Origin: Gallionellales bacterium GWA2_55_18
GTDB lineage: Bacteria > Pseudomonadota > Gammaproteobacteria > Burkholderiales > Gallionellaceae
Direction: 5' to 3'
NCBI GenBank assembly: GCA_001801055.1
Contig: MGWP01000035.1
Location: forward strand, 27,918-60,236
Length of the DNA: 32,319 nt
Shown here in pieces: positions 5,484-13,016 of this stretch (the first letter of the stretch is position 1; every line of letters starts with the position of its first letter). The notes under the pieces were generated by a model, which made no database searches, was not told where the DNA came from, and saw only the letters and a program-made list of their open reading frames with translations. The translations under genes and the position numbers were made by a program.

Positions 5484-8375
5484 GTGAAAAAATCTCCATC
5501 TAATTACCGGCTCCAAGACGCGCCCGGCTATTCCCGTCTTTACGCCACCGACGCCTCCGTTTATGAGCAGGTGCCGGCCGGTGTGGTTTTCCCGAAAAAT
5601 GCGGAAGACTGCGTCGCTCTGGTGAACCGGGCGCAGGAACAGGGCCTCAGCCTGATCGGTCGCGGGGGCGGAACCAGCATCGCCGGGCAGTGCGTCGGCG
5701 AGGGTATCGTCGTCGATTTTTCCCGCTTTATGGCCAGCATATTGGCGCCGCCGCAAGATGGGAGCATATGGGTGCAACCCGGTGTGGTGCTTGACGATCT
5801 CAACGATTATCTGCGCCCGTTCGGCTTGCATTTTCCCATCGACATTTCCACCTCCAGCCGCTGCACCATCGGCGGCATGGTGGGCAATAACGCGGCCGGT
5901 TCCCATTCGGTTGTTTATGGCAGCACGCGCGAAAATGTGCTCGAAACCGATGTGGTGCTGGCCAATGGCAGCGCGGCGCGCTTCGGGCATCTCGACGATG
6001 CGGCGCGCGAAACCAAATGCAAATCTTCCGGGCTTGAGGGGGATATTTATCGCGCCGTATTCAATGCTATCGACCGCCACCGTGATGCGATCCTGGCGGC
6101 ATTCCCCGACCCCGGTATCATCCGCCGCAACACCGGCTATGCCTTGGACATTCTGGCATTGGGGCAACCCTGGGTGGCCGATGGGCGGCCGTTCAACCTG
6201 GCGTCGATCATCTGCGGCAGCGAGGGCACCTTGGCCATGGTCACTGCCATCCGCCTCAAGCTATCGCCTCTGGTGGGCGGCAAGGCGCTGGCCTGCATTC
6301 ATTTTGCTTCCCTCGAAGCGGCGCTTCAGGCCAACCGTTTTCTGCTGACCCAGGATGGGCTGGCTGCCTGCGAGTTGATCGACGCATACGTGCTGCGCGC
6401 CGCTGCGAACCATCCGGGGCAGAGATCAAACCGTGCCTGGGTGGTTGGCGACCCGGCTGCGATATTGGCGGCGGAATTTTTCGCGGACTCTCCCGCCTTG
6501 GCCAGGGACAAAGCCGAGTGGGCCGCTGCCAACCTCAAGGCCGCAGGCATCGGCGTTGCATGGCCGGTGCTCGATGGCGCCGACGCCCCAAAAGTGTGGG
6601 CCTTGCGCAAGGCCGGGCTGGGTCTGCTCATGGGCTTGCGCCAGCGTGCCCGCCCCGTGGCGGTGATCGAAGACAGCGCGGTTCCCGTTCATGCTCTGCC
6701 CGATTTCGCCCGTGATATCGGCCTGATGATGAGCCGCCACGGGATCGATTGCGCCTACTATGGCCACGCCTCGGTGGGGCTGTTGCATCTGCGCCCCGCC
6801 CTTGATCTGGATGATGAACGAGACCGGGAAATATTCCGCAGCATCGCCGGGGAAACCGCCGCACTGGTCAAGCGCTACCGGGGCTCCCTGTCCGGCGAGC
6901 ATGGCGATGGCCGCCTGCGCGCGCCCTATCTGCGCGATTTTCTCGGCGAAGAAATCCACGCGCTGCTGTGTCAGGTCAAGGCCGCCTTCGACCCCGCCGG
7001 AATTCTCAACCCGGGAAAGATAATTTCCGATCAGCCGGTGGACGCCGATATGCGCCAGCGCCCCCGGCTCGACCGGGAAATTTTTGCATCAGGGTTTGAT
7101 TGGCAAGCAGATGGCGGTTTCGACTTGGCGCTCGAGCGTTGCAATGGCAGTGGCAACTGCCGCCAAAGAACGGGGCGCGGCGCCATGTGCCCGACATTCC
7201 AGGCTACGGGCGAAGAACTGCACAGTACACGGGGCCGAGCCAATCTGTTGCGCCAGGCATTTTCCCAACCCGATGCAGCCGGATTGGACGACCCGATACT
7301 TGCCAGGGCCATGGATACTTGCCTGGGTTGCAAGGCCTGCAAGACCGAGTGCCCCTCCGGTGTGGACATGGCGCAGATGAAAGCGGAATACTTGTTCCGC
7401 CGCCATCTCAATCGCTCGCGGCAACCCAAACGCTGGCTGATGGCGATGCAGCCTTTGCTGCTGCCCCTGTTCGCAGTACAGCCAAGAATCATACGCACCC
7501 TGATGGGTCGGCTTGCACGCACGGCTTTATTGATGAAGCTGGCAGGATTTGAACGCAAGCCACCGATGCCCGCAGCAAAAGCTTTAAGCCGCCGCAAGGA
7601 GACTGCGCCTGCCACAGAACAGAGAGACGGGTTGCGCCCGATATGGTTATTGATCGACCCATATATCAACCATCTTGAGCCGGAAATCGGCGAAGCGGCG
7701 ATCTTTGTATTGCGCCGCCTGGGCTATGATCCCAGACCATACTTCATGGATTGTTCCATCCGGCTGCTGGTGAGTGAAGGTCTTCTCGATGAAGCAAAGA
7801 AAAGCTTGCGGCGGCTTCTGGGCGATTTGACCCCGCGCGGCGCGATACCGATTGTCGGGCTCGAACCGTCAGAGCTGCTGCTGTTGCGCGATGAAGCGCC
7901 CGCCCTGCTGGGTGATGCATGGCCTGACAATTTGCTGGGAAGATGCTTTCTGCTGGATGAATTCCTGCTGCATGAGCACAAGGCAGGTCGGCTACGCCAA
8001 AAAACTTTTCCGGCGATAAACCATCCGATTTATTTTCATCCGCATTGCCATGAGCGGGTGATGTGCAACCCCAATGCCATGGCGGTATTTCTGGATGCTT
8101 TATTCGGCATCAAGGCTGAAATTATTTCCACGGGCTGTTGCGGGATGGGTGGGGACTTCGGCTATCGGCACAGCAGCTTGTCAAAAGATATCTTTCACAA
8201 CAATGTGCGCCTCCCACCCGAAAACGGAGCACCTGCCACGTTGCTGGTTTCCGGCACCGGCTGTCGGCATCAGTTCGAAGAACTGGGCAACGCCAAGCCG
8301 CAACATCTGGCGCAGTTTCTGCGGGATATACTGACTGGTATCCAGGAAAACACAGGACAAGTCCATTCGCCCTGA
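5484..8375 (+). CDS. ydiJ: YdiJ-type FAD-linked 2-hydroxyacid dehydrogenase with Fe-S domain
   Basis: This 963-aa fusion protein has four recognisable parts. A PCMH-type FAD-binding domain has GRGGGTSIAGQC near residues 59-70 and NNAAGSHSVVYG. An FAD-oxidase C-terminal domain has SGEHGDGRLRAPYL. A ferredoxin-like domain has Cys motifs CNGSGNCRQ...MCP near 552 and CLGCKACKTECPSG near 613. A CCG-type C-terminal domain has HCHERV near 854 and CCGMGGDFGYRH near 885. E. coli YdiJ oxidises D-2-hydroxyglutarate; D-lactate or glycolate are other possible substrates. The start is GTG at 5484. It lies 17 bp after msrA and may be co-transcribed with it. Confidence 0.92.
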   Translation: MKKSPSNYRLQDAPGYSRLYATDASVYEQVPAGVVFPKNAEDCVALVNRAQEQGLSLIGRGGGTSIAGQCVGEGIVVDFSRFMASILAPPQDGSIWVQPGVVLDDLNDYLRPFGLHFPIDISTSSRCTIGGMVGNNAAGSHSVVYGSTRENVLETDVVLANGSAARFGHLDDAARETKCKSSGLEGDIYRAVFNAIDRHRDAILAAFPDPGIIRRNTGYALDILALGQPWVADGRPFNLASIICGSEGTLAMVTAIRLKLSPLVGGKALACIHFASLEAALQANRFLLTQDGLAACELIDAYVLRAAANHPGQRSNRAWVVGDPAAILAAEFFADSPALARDKAEWAAANLKAAGIGVAWPVLDGADAPKVWALRKAGLGLLMGLRQRARPVAVIEDSAVPVHALPDFARDIGLMMSRHGIDCAYYGHASVGLLHLRPALDLDDERDREIFRSIAGETAALVKRYRGSLSGEHGDGRLRAPYLRDFLGEEIHALLCQVKAAFDPAGILNPGKIISDQPVDADMRQRPRLDREIFASGFDWQADGGFDLALERCNGSGNCRQRTGRGAMCPTFQATGEELHSTRGRANLLRQAFSQPDAAGLDDPILARAMDTCLGCKACKTECPSGVDMAQMKAEYLFRRHLNRSRQPKRWLMAMQPLLLPLFAVQPRIIRTLMGRLARTALLMKLAGFERKPPMPAAKALSRRKETAPATEQRDGLRPIWLLIDPYINHLEPEIGEAAIFVLRRLGYDPRPYFMDCSIRLLVSEGLLDEAKKSLRRLLGDLTPRGAIPIVGLEPSELLLLRDEAPALLGDAWPDNLLGRCFLLDEFLLHEHKAGRLRQKTFPAINHPIYFHPHCHERVMCNPNAMAVFLDALFGIKAEIISTGCCGMGGDFGYRHSSLSKDIFHNNVRLPPENGAPATLLVSGTGCRHQFEELGNAKPQHLAQFLRDILTGIQENTGQVHSP

Positions 8376-8409
8376 GCCAAGTAATTCCAATTCTAAAAAC
8401 ATAATAATC

Positions 8410-8463
8410 CGTAGGTCGGGCTACGCCCGACAACTTGATCCGGCGGGCATATCCCGCCCTACG
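8410..8463. repeat. REP-like double hairpin after ydiJ
   Basis: Outer CGTAGG/CCTACG arms (8410-8415 and 8458-8463) enclose two hairpins, GTCGGGC-TAC-GCCCGAC (8415-8431) and GGCGGG-CATAT-CCCGCC (8442-8458). This is a REP-type intergenic palindrome. It could act as a transcription end, but it has no T-run. Confidence 0.7.
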
Positions 8464-8473
8464 AAAATGCACT

Positions 8474-8654
8474 TTTAACCCGGATAATCCATTATAAAAA
8501 ATGCGTCATACCGGCGCAGGCCGGTATCCAGATGATTAAAAATTACCCACGTAAGTGGGACAACATTGTAGTTTTGTCCGCTTCGCGGAGTATTTTTTAT
8601 TGCTGGATTCCGGCCTGCGCCGGAACGACGGCCTAATGGATTATTTGGGTTTAA
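8474..8654. repeat. Palindromic MITE-like intergenic element
   Basis: Long imperfect terminal inverted repeats bound this roughly 180-bp stretch. ATAATCCATTA (8484-8494) pairs with TAATGGATTAT (8634-8644), and CCGGCGCAGGCCGG on the left recurs as CCGGCCTGCGCCGG on the right, each next to ATCCAG/CTGGAT. The flanking AACCC/GGGTT also pair. Small inner hairpins are CCCAC-GTAA-GTGGG (8546-8559) and TCCGC-TTC-GCGGA. No coding capacity is seen. A further GATGCGGT...ACCGCATC inverted repeat lies between it and the toxin gene. Confidence 0.65.
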
Positions 8655-8754
8655 TTGAAGTGCCGTAGGATGCGGTGAGGCACGAACCGCATCAATCGCA
8701 AACGGTACGGTTCGTACCTCAACACTAATGTGAGCATCTTGACGCCTATTACGC

Positions 8755-9054
8755 CTATGGATGATAACGCAGCGCACTTGCTACGCGTGACGGCTTTTGC
8801 CTACAGTCGAGAACACGCCATATCTGAATGGTCTGTGCATTCATCCGATAGTAAATTGCATAGGGAAATCGCTTCGAAAGCGCGCGGAAATAACCGAAAA
8901 ACTGTTGATGAATACCGGCATAAAGTAGAAGTGCATCAATGTCGGAAAAGAGCGAATCCAAAAAGTAAGCGCCCAACCCTTCCTGTTGCCGCTCATAAAA
9001 ATCTTGTCCTGATCGAATATCGCTCATTGCGATATTCAAAATTTCAATCTTCAT
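8755..9054 (-). CDS. ParE/RelE-superfamily toxin
   Basis: The 99-aa protein begins MKIEILNIAMSDIRSGQDFY and continues with GLGAYFLDSLFSDIDALLLY and FPYAIYYRMNAQTIQIWRVL, the alpha-helical hairpin followed by the beta-sheet of RelE/ParE toxins. Family members either inhibit gyrase (ParE) or cleave ribosome-bound mRNA (RelE); which applies is not clear. The ATG at 9054 overlaps the antitoxin stop as ATGA, so the pair is translationally coupled, antitoxin first. The C-terminus is followed directly by repeat-rich DNA. Confidence 0.82.
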   Translation of the reverse strand: MKIEILNIAMSDIRSGQDFYERQQEGLGAYFLDSLFSDIDALLLYAGIHQQFFGYFRALSKRFPYAIYYRMNAQTIQIWRVLDCRQKPSRVASALRYHP

Positions 9055-9260
9055 GGAGCGCTGTCGCGCAATGTCTTTTTGGCGGCATCCCAAGAAACAA
9101 AATGCGCCTGATTTTCAGCAATGGCGCGTTCTGCATCCTTGAGCGCCTGCGCGTGCCATTCCGGCGATGGGAGCGTTACCGAATCTCGCGCCAAATCATC
9201 CCAAAGCACTTCCATCATTTGCAATTTCTCGGTGCGAGTCAAATTTTCTATGTTTAACAT
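9051..9260 (-). CDS. Addiction-module antitoxin (TIGR02574-like)
   Basis: The 69-aa protein starts MLNIENLTRTEKLQMMEVLW and continues DDLARDSVTLPSPEWHAQAL with a final SWDAAKKTLRD. This matches the small addiction-module component family that pairs with RelE/ParE toxins: an N-terminal helix for dimerisation, the xPxPEWH motif, and a C-terminal toxin-binding helix. The ATG at 9260 was chosen because the family begins with this segment; the frame reaches 13 codons further without homologous-looking sequence. It overlaps the toxin gene by four bases. The module sits at the left edge of an AT-rich island. Confidence 0.8.
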   Translation of the reverse strand: MLNIENLTRTEKLQMMEVLWDDLARDSVTLPSPEWHAQALKDAERAIAENQAHFVSWDAAKKTLRDSAP

Positions 9261-9455
9261 ATTACGTCTCACAATTTTGAATGGTGTTAATTCTAGCAAA
9301 CGTGCGCAAAAGTTACGCCCATAATTTATTACGCCTCTGAACTATTCTCAGGGGTACATTCCTCCAGCAGCACAGGAAAGCAAAGGCTCAGTTGAATTTG
9401 TCGTAGTTCTGTATGCTTCCGAGGTGTGTAATAATCCGAATACGAAGTATAAATC

Positions 9456-11183
9456 CTAAACGCCAAAAATTTTTAGCATCGAGTCTGTCACTCCCTCCAT
9501 CCCTCGGCCTGTTAATCCACCTTTCTTGCCAAAATGTGGCATCTCTTCATAAATGTAGCAGCCTGATTCACCTGCGAAGCTATCATTTAACAGCTCTTGC
9601 TCACCCAGCAAATATGCAGAGAATGTTTCGCAGCGAAATGTTTTGTACTGAAGGTTTGCACTAAACCCCATCGTGGCAGCTTGATTGATACGTCGCCCCG
9701 ATCCTGCGGTTTCAACCCGAATACCTCGGCAACCTTTCAATACCAATTTTACCGGCCCATGAAATACCAAATAGCGCAATTGGAGTGTAAGCCAAGCATG
9801 TAAGCTGCCCAGTCGCCAATGTTTGGTTATTTTAGGTGAACCTCCCCTCCGATAGACAAGCCCAACCAGACTGTGGGGCTGTAAAATTAGCGATGAACCT
9901 TCAGGCAAGGCTATAACACCTACCTCACTTAACGGGTCTTTCGTAGAGGAAATGATTACGGTTTCAAGTTGAGTGGCGCGAATGCGCGTCAATGCAACCA
10001 TCCCTGCCGCCAGACTACTCAACGGATAAGACCAATCCAATAGCCATTTCGTACTTATTTTCCCATCAATGGACGAGCTTTGAAGATACTCTGGGTGAAC
10101 TAATAACTCTTGAGATTCATCCACCAGAATCGGTATCGATACAGCAGAAATTTTTGTATTACCAGAAATAATCGGCGAATAGTCATCGCCCCCCGAAATG
10201 GCTCCAACTGACTTCGGAAGGATGCACACAGCAGGACGCCTAGATGCGAGAGGTGCCAGAACAAAATAGAACAACCCCTTGATAACTATTGGTGAAATGA
10301 TAATGCCAAACAAAATCATGAGTGCTGTCGGGATTTTATCAAGTGCAGGATTAAGCACTTTCGTTATCCAGTGGCTATCAACATCTGCCTCCTTTGCCTT
10401 GAGCTGATTCTGAAAATCAGAAAGCGCAGAGCCAGACTCAAGTGACTTGAACTGACTAACTCTTTGAGTGAAATCCTCAACTTCAAGACGCAATCTATTC
10501 AGCAAGTCGCTTTGTTCTTTTGCCGCATTCGCCTTTTGTTGATTCTTATTAAATAGCAGTTGATACTCATCATTCAGTTTATTTAGAGCCTGAAATTCCG
10601 AAGATGCGAATCTTCTACCAAAATCTCTGTAAAAAGCAGCACTTTTCTTAACTTCCTCATACTGCATCCTATTCGCCTGAAGAAGATTCCATGCAGCGAC
10701 GTGCTCATCATGAAGTTTTTTTTGCGTTGCAATTCCCAAATCCCTGCTAAAACGCCTTTCTTGCAGCGATCGCAAGTCTAGCAAAACCGCTCGCTCTTGA
10801 TTAAGCAGCTCAATTCTCGCTTTATTGAATACAAAATTGAACAGCCCATTATCATCGGAATTGAAAACAACAGATGTAATGCTTGAAGAACTCGATCTCT
10901 CCTTAATTTCCTTCTCAATATCGTCAATCCGTGATCCGAGTTCCTTCTGCGTCACATTATTAAGTCTCGTAACTCGATTCGACATTTCCATCCTAAGATT
11001 ACGAAGGAGTTCCAGAATTTCGAACTCTCCACGCTTCATGGCTTCAATATCAGCCTTCTTTTTTTCTAATGTGAGATATTCCTTTCGAGCATATTCACCA
11101 GCAACTAGGATTATGACAATGAGTAGCCATGAAAATAAATTTCGCACTACCCAACGGGCTAGTCCGATAACTGGGTTTCGCAT
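9456..11183 (-). CDS. Large coiled-coil inner-membrane protein, last gene of the island operon
   Basis: I do not recognise this 575-aa protein. One transmembrane helix lies near the N-terminus (LFSWLLIVIILVAGEYA). A long charged coiled-coil region follows, about residues 30-280 (EKKKADIEAMKRGEFEILEL, then further heptad-like stretches). A second transmembrane segment (ALMILFGIIISPIVIKGLFY) lies near residues 287-310, followed by a roughly 260-aa beta-rich domain with LPEGSSLILQPHSLVGL and GPVKLVLKGCRGIRVE. That last domain faintly recalls AIM24-type beta-sandwich proteins, a weak guess. The ATG at 11183 is preceded by AGGA and begins MRNPVIGLARWVV. The long coiled coil could span the periplasm between membrane and envelope partners. 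Confidence 0.72.
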   Translation of the reverse strand: MRNPVIGLARWVVRNLFSWLLIVIILVAGEYARKEYLTLEKKKADIEAMKRGEFEILELLRNLRMEMSNRVTRLNNVTQKELGSRIDDIEKEIKERSSSSSITSVVFNSDDNGLFNFVFNKARIELLNQERAVLLDLRSLQERRFSRDLGIATQKKLHDEHVAAWNLLQANRMQYEEVKKSAAFYRDFGRRFASSEFQALNKLNDEYQLLFNKNQQKANAAKEQSDLLNRLRLEVEDFTQRVSQFKSLESGSALSDFQNQLKAKEADVDSHWITKVLNPALDKIPTALMILFGIIISPIVIKGLFYFVLAPLASRRPAVCILPKSVGAISGGDDYSPIISGNTKISAVSIPILVDESQELLVHPEYLQSSSIDGKISTKWLLDWSYPLSSLAAGMVALTRIRATQLETVIISSTKDPLSEVGVIALPEGSSLILQPHSLVGLVYRRGGSPKITKHWRLGSLHAWLTLQLRYLVFHGPVKLVLKGCRGIRVETAGSGRRINQAATMGFSANLQYKTFRCETFSAYLLGEQELLNDSFAGESGCYIYEEMPHFGKKGGLTGRGMEGVTDSMLKIFGV

Positions 11184-11214
11184 ATTTGTCCTAAATTTAG
11201 TCAGAATATTTTCG

Positions 11215-11484
11215 TTATCTCTTTTGCTGAACGACAATCGCACTCCAATCGCGAGAGCCATCTGTCCGATACTGCACATGATCGCCGCTTTCAACTCTAA
11301 CGGAATTTGCCTTCCAATCCCTTGAGCCATCTGGGCGATACGAAATCCATGTATTACCTTTCAGCTCATAATAATTGGCTGACCATTCACGGGAACCATC
11401 CGCGCGATATTGATAAGCACGCTCATCTTCTGCCCATGTGGCTTGAGAACAGGCAAACAAAATAATACAAAGGAATGTTTTCAT
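11215..11484 (-). CDS. Small secreted protein with three YRxDGSRxW repeats
   Basis: The 89-aa protein has a signal peptide (MKTFLCIILFACSQATWA). The mature part is almost entirely three copies of a roughly 20-residue repeat: YQYRADGSREWSANY, ISYRPDGSRDWKANS and VQYRTDGSRDWSAIV. The repeats suggest a small beta-meander or beta-hairpin array in the periplasm; no family is recognised. GGGAGG lies just upstream, and of the two consecutive ATGs (11487, 11484) the second has the better spacing. It lies 31 bp before the large coiled-coil gene on the same strand. Its leader region is a near copy of the one at 11918-11978. Confidence 0.72.
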   Translation of the reverse strand: MKTFLCIILFACSQATWAEDERAYQYRADGSREWSANYYELKGNTWISYRPDGSRDWKANSVRVESGDHVQYRTDGSRDWSAIVVQQKR

Positions 11485-11534
11485 CATACCTCCCAATCAC
11501 TCAAACCACCTCAAATTTTGATCGAGGCATCATC
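11475..11534 (-). repeat. Diverged copy A of a 60-bp intra-operon repeat
   Basis: Read on the minus strand, this segment aligns end to end with 11918-11978. Both begin GATGAT-CCTC-ATC, both pass through a TTTGAG stop context, and both end in a Shine-Dalgarno followed by ATGATGAAAACAT. In this copy the first part reads DDASIKI-stop, a relic of the C-terminus DDSSIDI-stop of the 151-aa gene. It supports an ancient tandem duplication in the operon. Confidence 0.6.
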
Positions 11535-11578
11535 TGATATTCACTAAATACAGCGGAGCATTATTGTTATGTTCTCAA

Positions 11579-11872
11579 TTATGGCTCTTCTCTTAAAGTC
11601 TTCTCGAAGCGCGCATACTCTTCGGCGAAGGTTTTATCATCGCAGCCAGCTTTGCGAATAGCATCCAGCTTTGCGCTATGCGCTCTCAGCTTATCAAAAT
11701 ATCGCTTATCACGATTATTGCGACGCGATATTTTCCAGTTGAGCATAAACATCTCATACTCCATGGAAAACAAAGAGCCAAAGGATGATGTCGATTCCAC
11801 CGTCGCATCTGTAAACTCTTTATACAACGCAAATAATTTCCCGACAAATGTTTCGGAGCCTTTCTTACTCAT
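11579..11872 (-). CDS. Small soluble protein of unknown function
   Basis: The 97-aa, highly charged, mostly helical protein begins MSKKGSETFVGKLFALYKEF and has a basic centre (WKISRRNNRDKRYFDKLRAH). It has no signal peptide or membrane segment and belongs to no family I recognise. No Shine-Dalgarno is visible before the ATG at 11872. A 20-codon ORF with a good ribosome site (11927-11865) overlaps its start by eight bases, so translation is probably coupled to that leader. It lies in the middle of the minus-strand island operon. Confidence 0.6.
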   Translation of the reverse strand: MSKKGSETFVGKLFALYKEFTDATVESTSSFGSLFSMEYEMFMLNWKISRRNNRDKRYFDKLRAHSAKLDAIRKAGCDDKTFAEEYARFEKTLREEP

Positions 11873-11927
11873 TTTGAGGCTTGAGCACCAAAAATGCTCC
11901 CAGCGGTGCAGCGGTATATGTTTTCAT
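11865..11927 (-). CDS. Short coupled leader ORF (20 aa)
   Basis: ATGATG at 11930-11925 follows AGGAG. From the second ATG the frame reads MKTYTAAPLGAFLVLKPQNE and stops at 11865, overlapping the ATG of the 97-aa gene by eight bases. The start region is a diverged copy of the one before the DGSRxW-repeat gene, so this may be the stub of a second copy of that secreted protein that lost its body and now serves only to couple translation. Its expression is untested. Confidence 0.4.
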   Translation of the reverse strand: MKTYTAAPLGAFLVLKPQNE

Positions 11928-11978
11928 CATATCTCCTGATTATTATTTTCAGTCTCAAATATCGATTGAGGAATCATC
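11918..11978 (-). repeat. Diverged copy B of the intra-operon repeat
   Basis: This 61-bp segment contains the last codons of the 151-aa gene (DDSSIDI-stop), the spacer, a Shine-Dalgarno (AGGAG) and ATGATGAAAACAT. It matches 11475-11534 at both ends, with a more variable middle. See copy A. Confidence 0.6.
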
Positions 11979-12410
11979 TCCTCCACCGCTCCATGACGAA
12001 TCTGATCCAGAATATGACGCATCACTAATTGAGCTATGGCCAACAGCATCCAGATTTGCCTGCGTATCATCCAATGAACTTGAAATAGCCGATGAAGTGA
12101 TGGCGTTTGCAATCAAACTTCCAGCCACGACACCAGTCGTCACTCCAAGCGCCGTCTTGATTATGTCGCTTCCTCTGTCGTTTCCTCTATCCATACCACC
12201 TGCCATGATCCGTGTGTAATTAGCCGGGTTTGCACGAGCCAGCATTAGAGTTTTGATTGCTTCAGGATCGCCACTATTCAGAATGTAATTCTCAGCTTCC
12301 CTGCGTCGCTTCAATACTTGCTCAGCCTCTTGTTGCTTCTTCTTTTCAGCACTGCGTCCCATTATCCAAAGCACAACGAAAATTATGATTAGCCACATAA
12401 GCCATTCCAT
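11955..12410 (-). CDS. Membrane-anchored protein with Ser/Gly-rich tail
   Basis: The 151-aa protein has an N-terminal transmembrane anchor (MEWLMWLIIIFVVLWIMG), then a basic coiled segment (EKKKQQEAEQVLKRRREAEN). A short helical part follows (SGDPEAIKTLMLARANPANY), then a second hydrophobic stretch (IIKTALGVTTGVVAGSLIAN). The C-terminus is low complexity and acidic (SYSGSDSSWSGGGDDSSIDI). AAAGGGG before the ATG at 12410 is a good ribosome site. No family is recognised. It is part of the same-strand operon running from 13666 to 9456. Confidence 0.68.
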   Translation of the reverse strand: MEWLMWLIIIFVVLWIMGRSAEKKKQQEAEQVLKRRREAENYILNSGDPEAIKTLMLARANPANYTRIMAGGMDRGNDRGSDIIKTALGVTTGVVAGSLIANAITSSAISSSLDDTQANLDAVGHSSISDASYSGSDSSWSGGGDDSSIDI

Positions 12411-12423
12411 ATTTATTCCCCTT

Positions 12424-12513
12424 TCAAAATGATTTGTTCGGTTGCCCTGCTTTGTACGTCTTCAGCATTGGCCCAAACAGCTTGCACAAAATGAGCACGG
12501 CGCCAAAACCCAC
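12424..12513 (-). pseudogene. Micro-ORF resembling the tail of the 72-aa membrane protein
   Basis: From a GTG at 12513 the frame reads 29 residues, MGFGAVLILCKLFGPMLKTY then KAGQPNKSF, and stops at 12424. PMLKTYKAGQPNKSF aligns with PKLKTYKAWQPEKF, the C-terminus of the 72-aa protein encoded at 13448-13666, and the hydrophobic stretch before it also fits. The frame opens directly after the stop of the lipoprotein gene at 12535, with no ATG. It is either a truncated paralogue left by duplication or a tiny membrane protein using GTG. Confidence 0.45.
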
Positions 12514-12534
12514 TGCATTCCAATTGAAATTTAT

Positions 12535-13005
12535 TTACTGCGTGTTTTTTCTAACAAATATTCCTTGCTGAACCTTGGCAAAAATATCCTGATATATTTC
12601 TGGTGTTTCTATCGGCATTTCATACCCACCTTTCATGCCGTGACCGCTTGAGGTCTCCTTGCTGCTCACCAGATTAATACGTACCTTGGCCCGGTTTGTG
12701 ACTATTTCTTCGATAAAAGCCGTCGCCTTGATATCCTCCATAGTTTGACCAACAAACAATTGGAACCCTGCTTTTGTCGGGCTTTTAGCTGTAATTAATC
12801 CTGTATCCAAATTAGCGGACAACACGGTGTACCCGACATCCTGAAGCACCGATAAGACCGCAGCAAAAGCAACTTTCTTGCTTGTCTCAAACTCTTTAGA
12901 CTGAATCGATTGCAATTCGAGTGCCGACTTGGTTTGCTTTGGCATCGTTTCGCATCCAGCAACTGCCAGTAACATGACCAGCATAAGACAGATATTCTTT
13001 TTCAT
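12535..13005 (-). CDS. Lipoprotein of unknown function
   Basis: The 156-aa protein has a lipoprotein signal peptide with a lipobox (MKKNICLMLVMLLAVAGCET, acylated Cys at about 18). The mature part contains FAAVLSVLQDVGYTVLSANL then DTGLITAKSP, a pattern I have seen in small proteobacterial envelope lipoproteins, but I cannot name the family. It is probably exported to the outer membrane; residue +2 is Glu, not Asp. GAGAGGAAC precedes the ATG. It sits 11 bp after the OmlA-like lipoprotein gene, so the two are co-transcribed. Confidence 0.78.
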   Translation of the reverse strand: MKKNICLMLVMLLAVAGCETMPKQTKSALELQSIQSKEFETSKKVAFAAVLSVLQDVGYTVLSANLDTGLITAKSPTKAGFQLFVGQTMEDIKATAFIEEIVTNRAKVRINLVSSKETSSGHGMKGGYEMPIETPEIYQDIFAKVQQGIFVRKNTQ

Positions 13006-13016
13006 TGGTGTTCCTC

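Noticed and set aside
5436-6167. 243-codon minus-strand open frame
   Set aside because: Antisense of the msrA end and the ydiJ start, both clearly real on the other strand.
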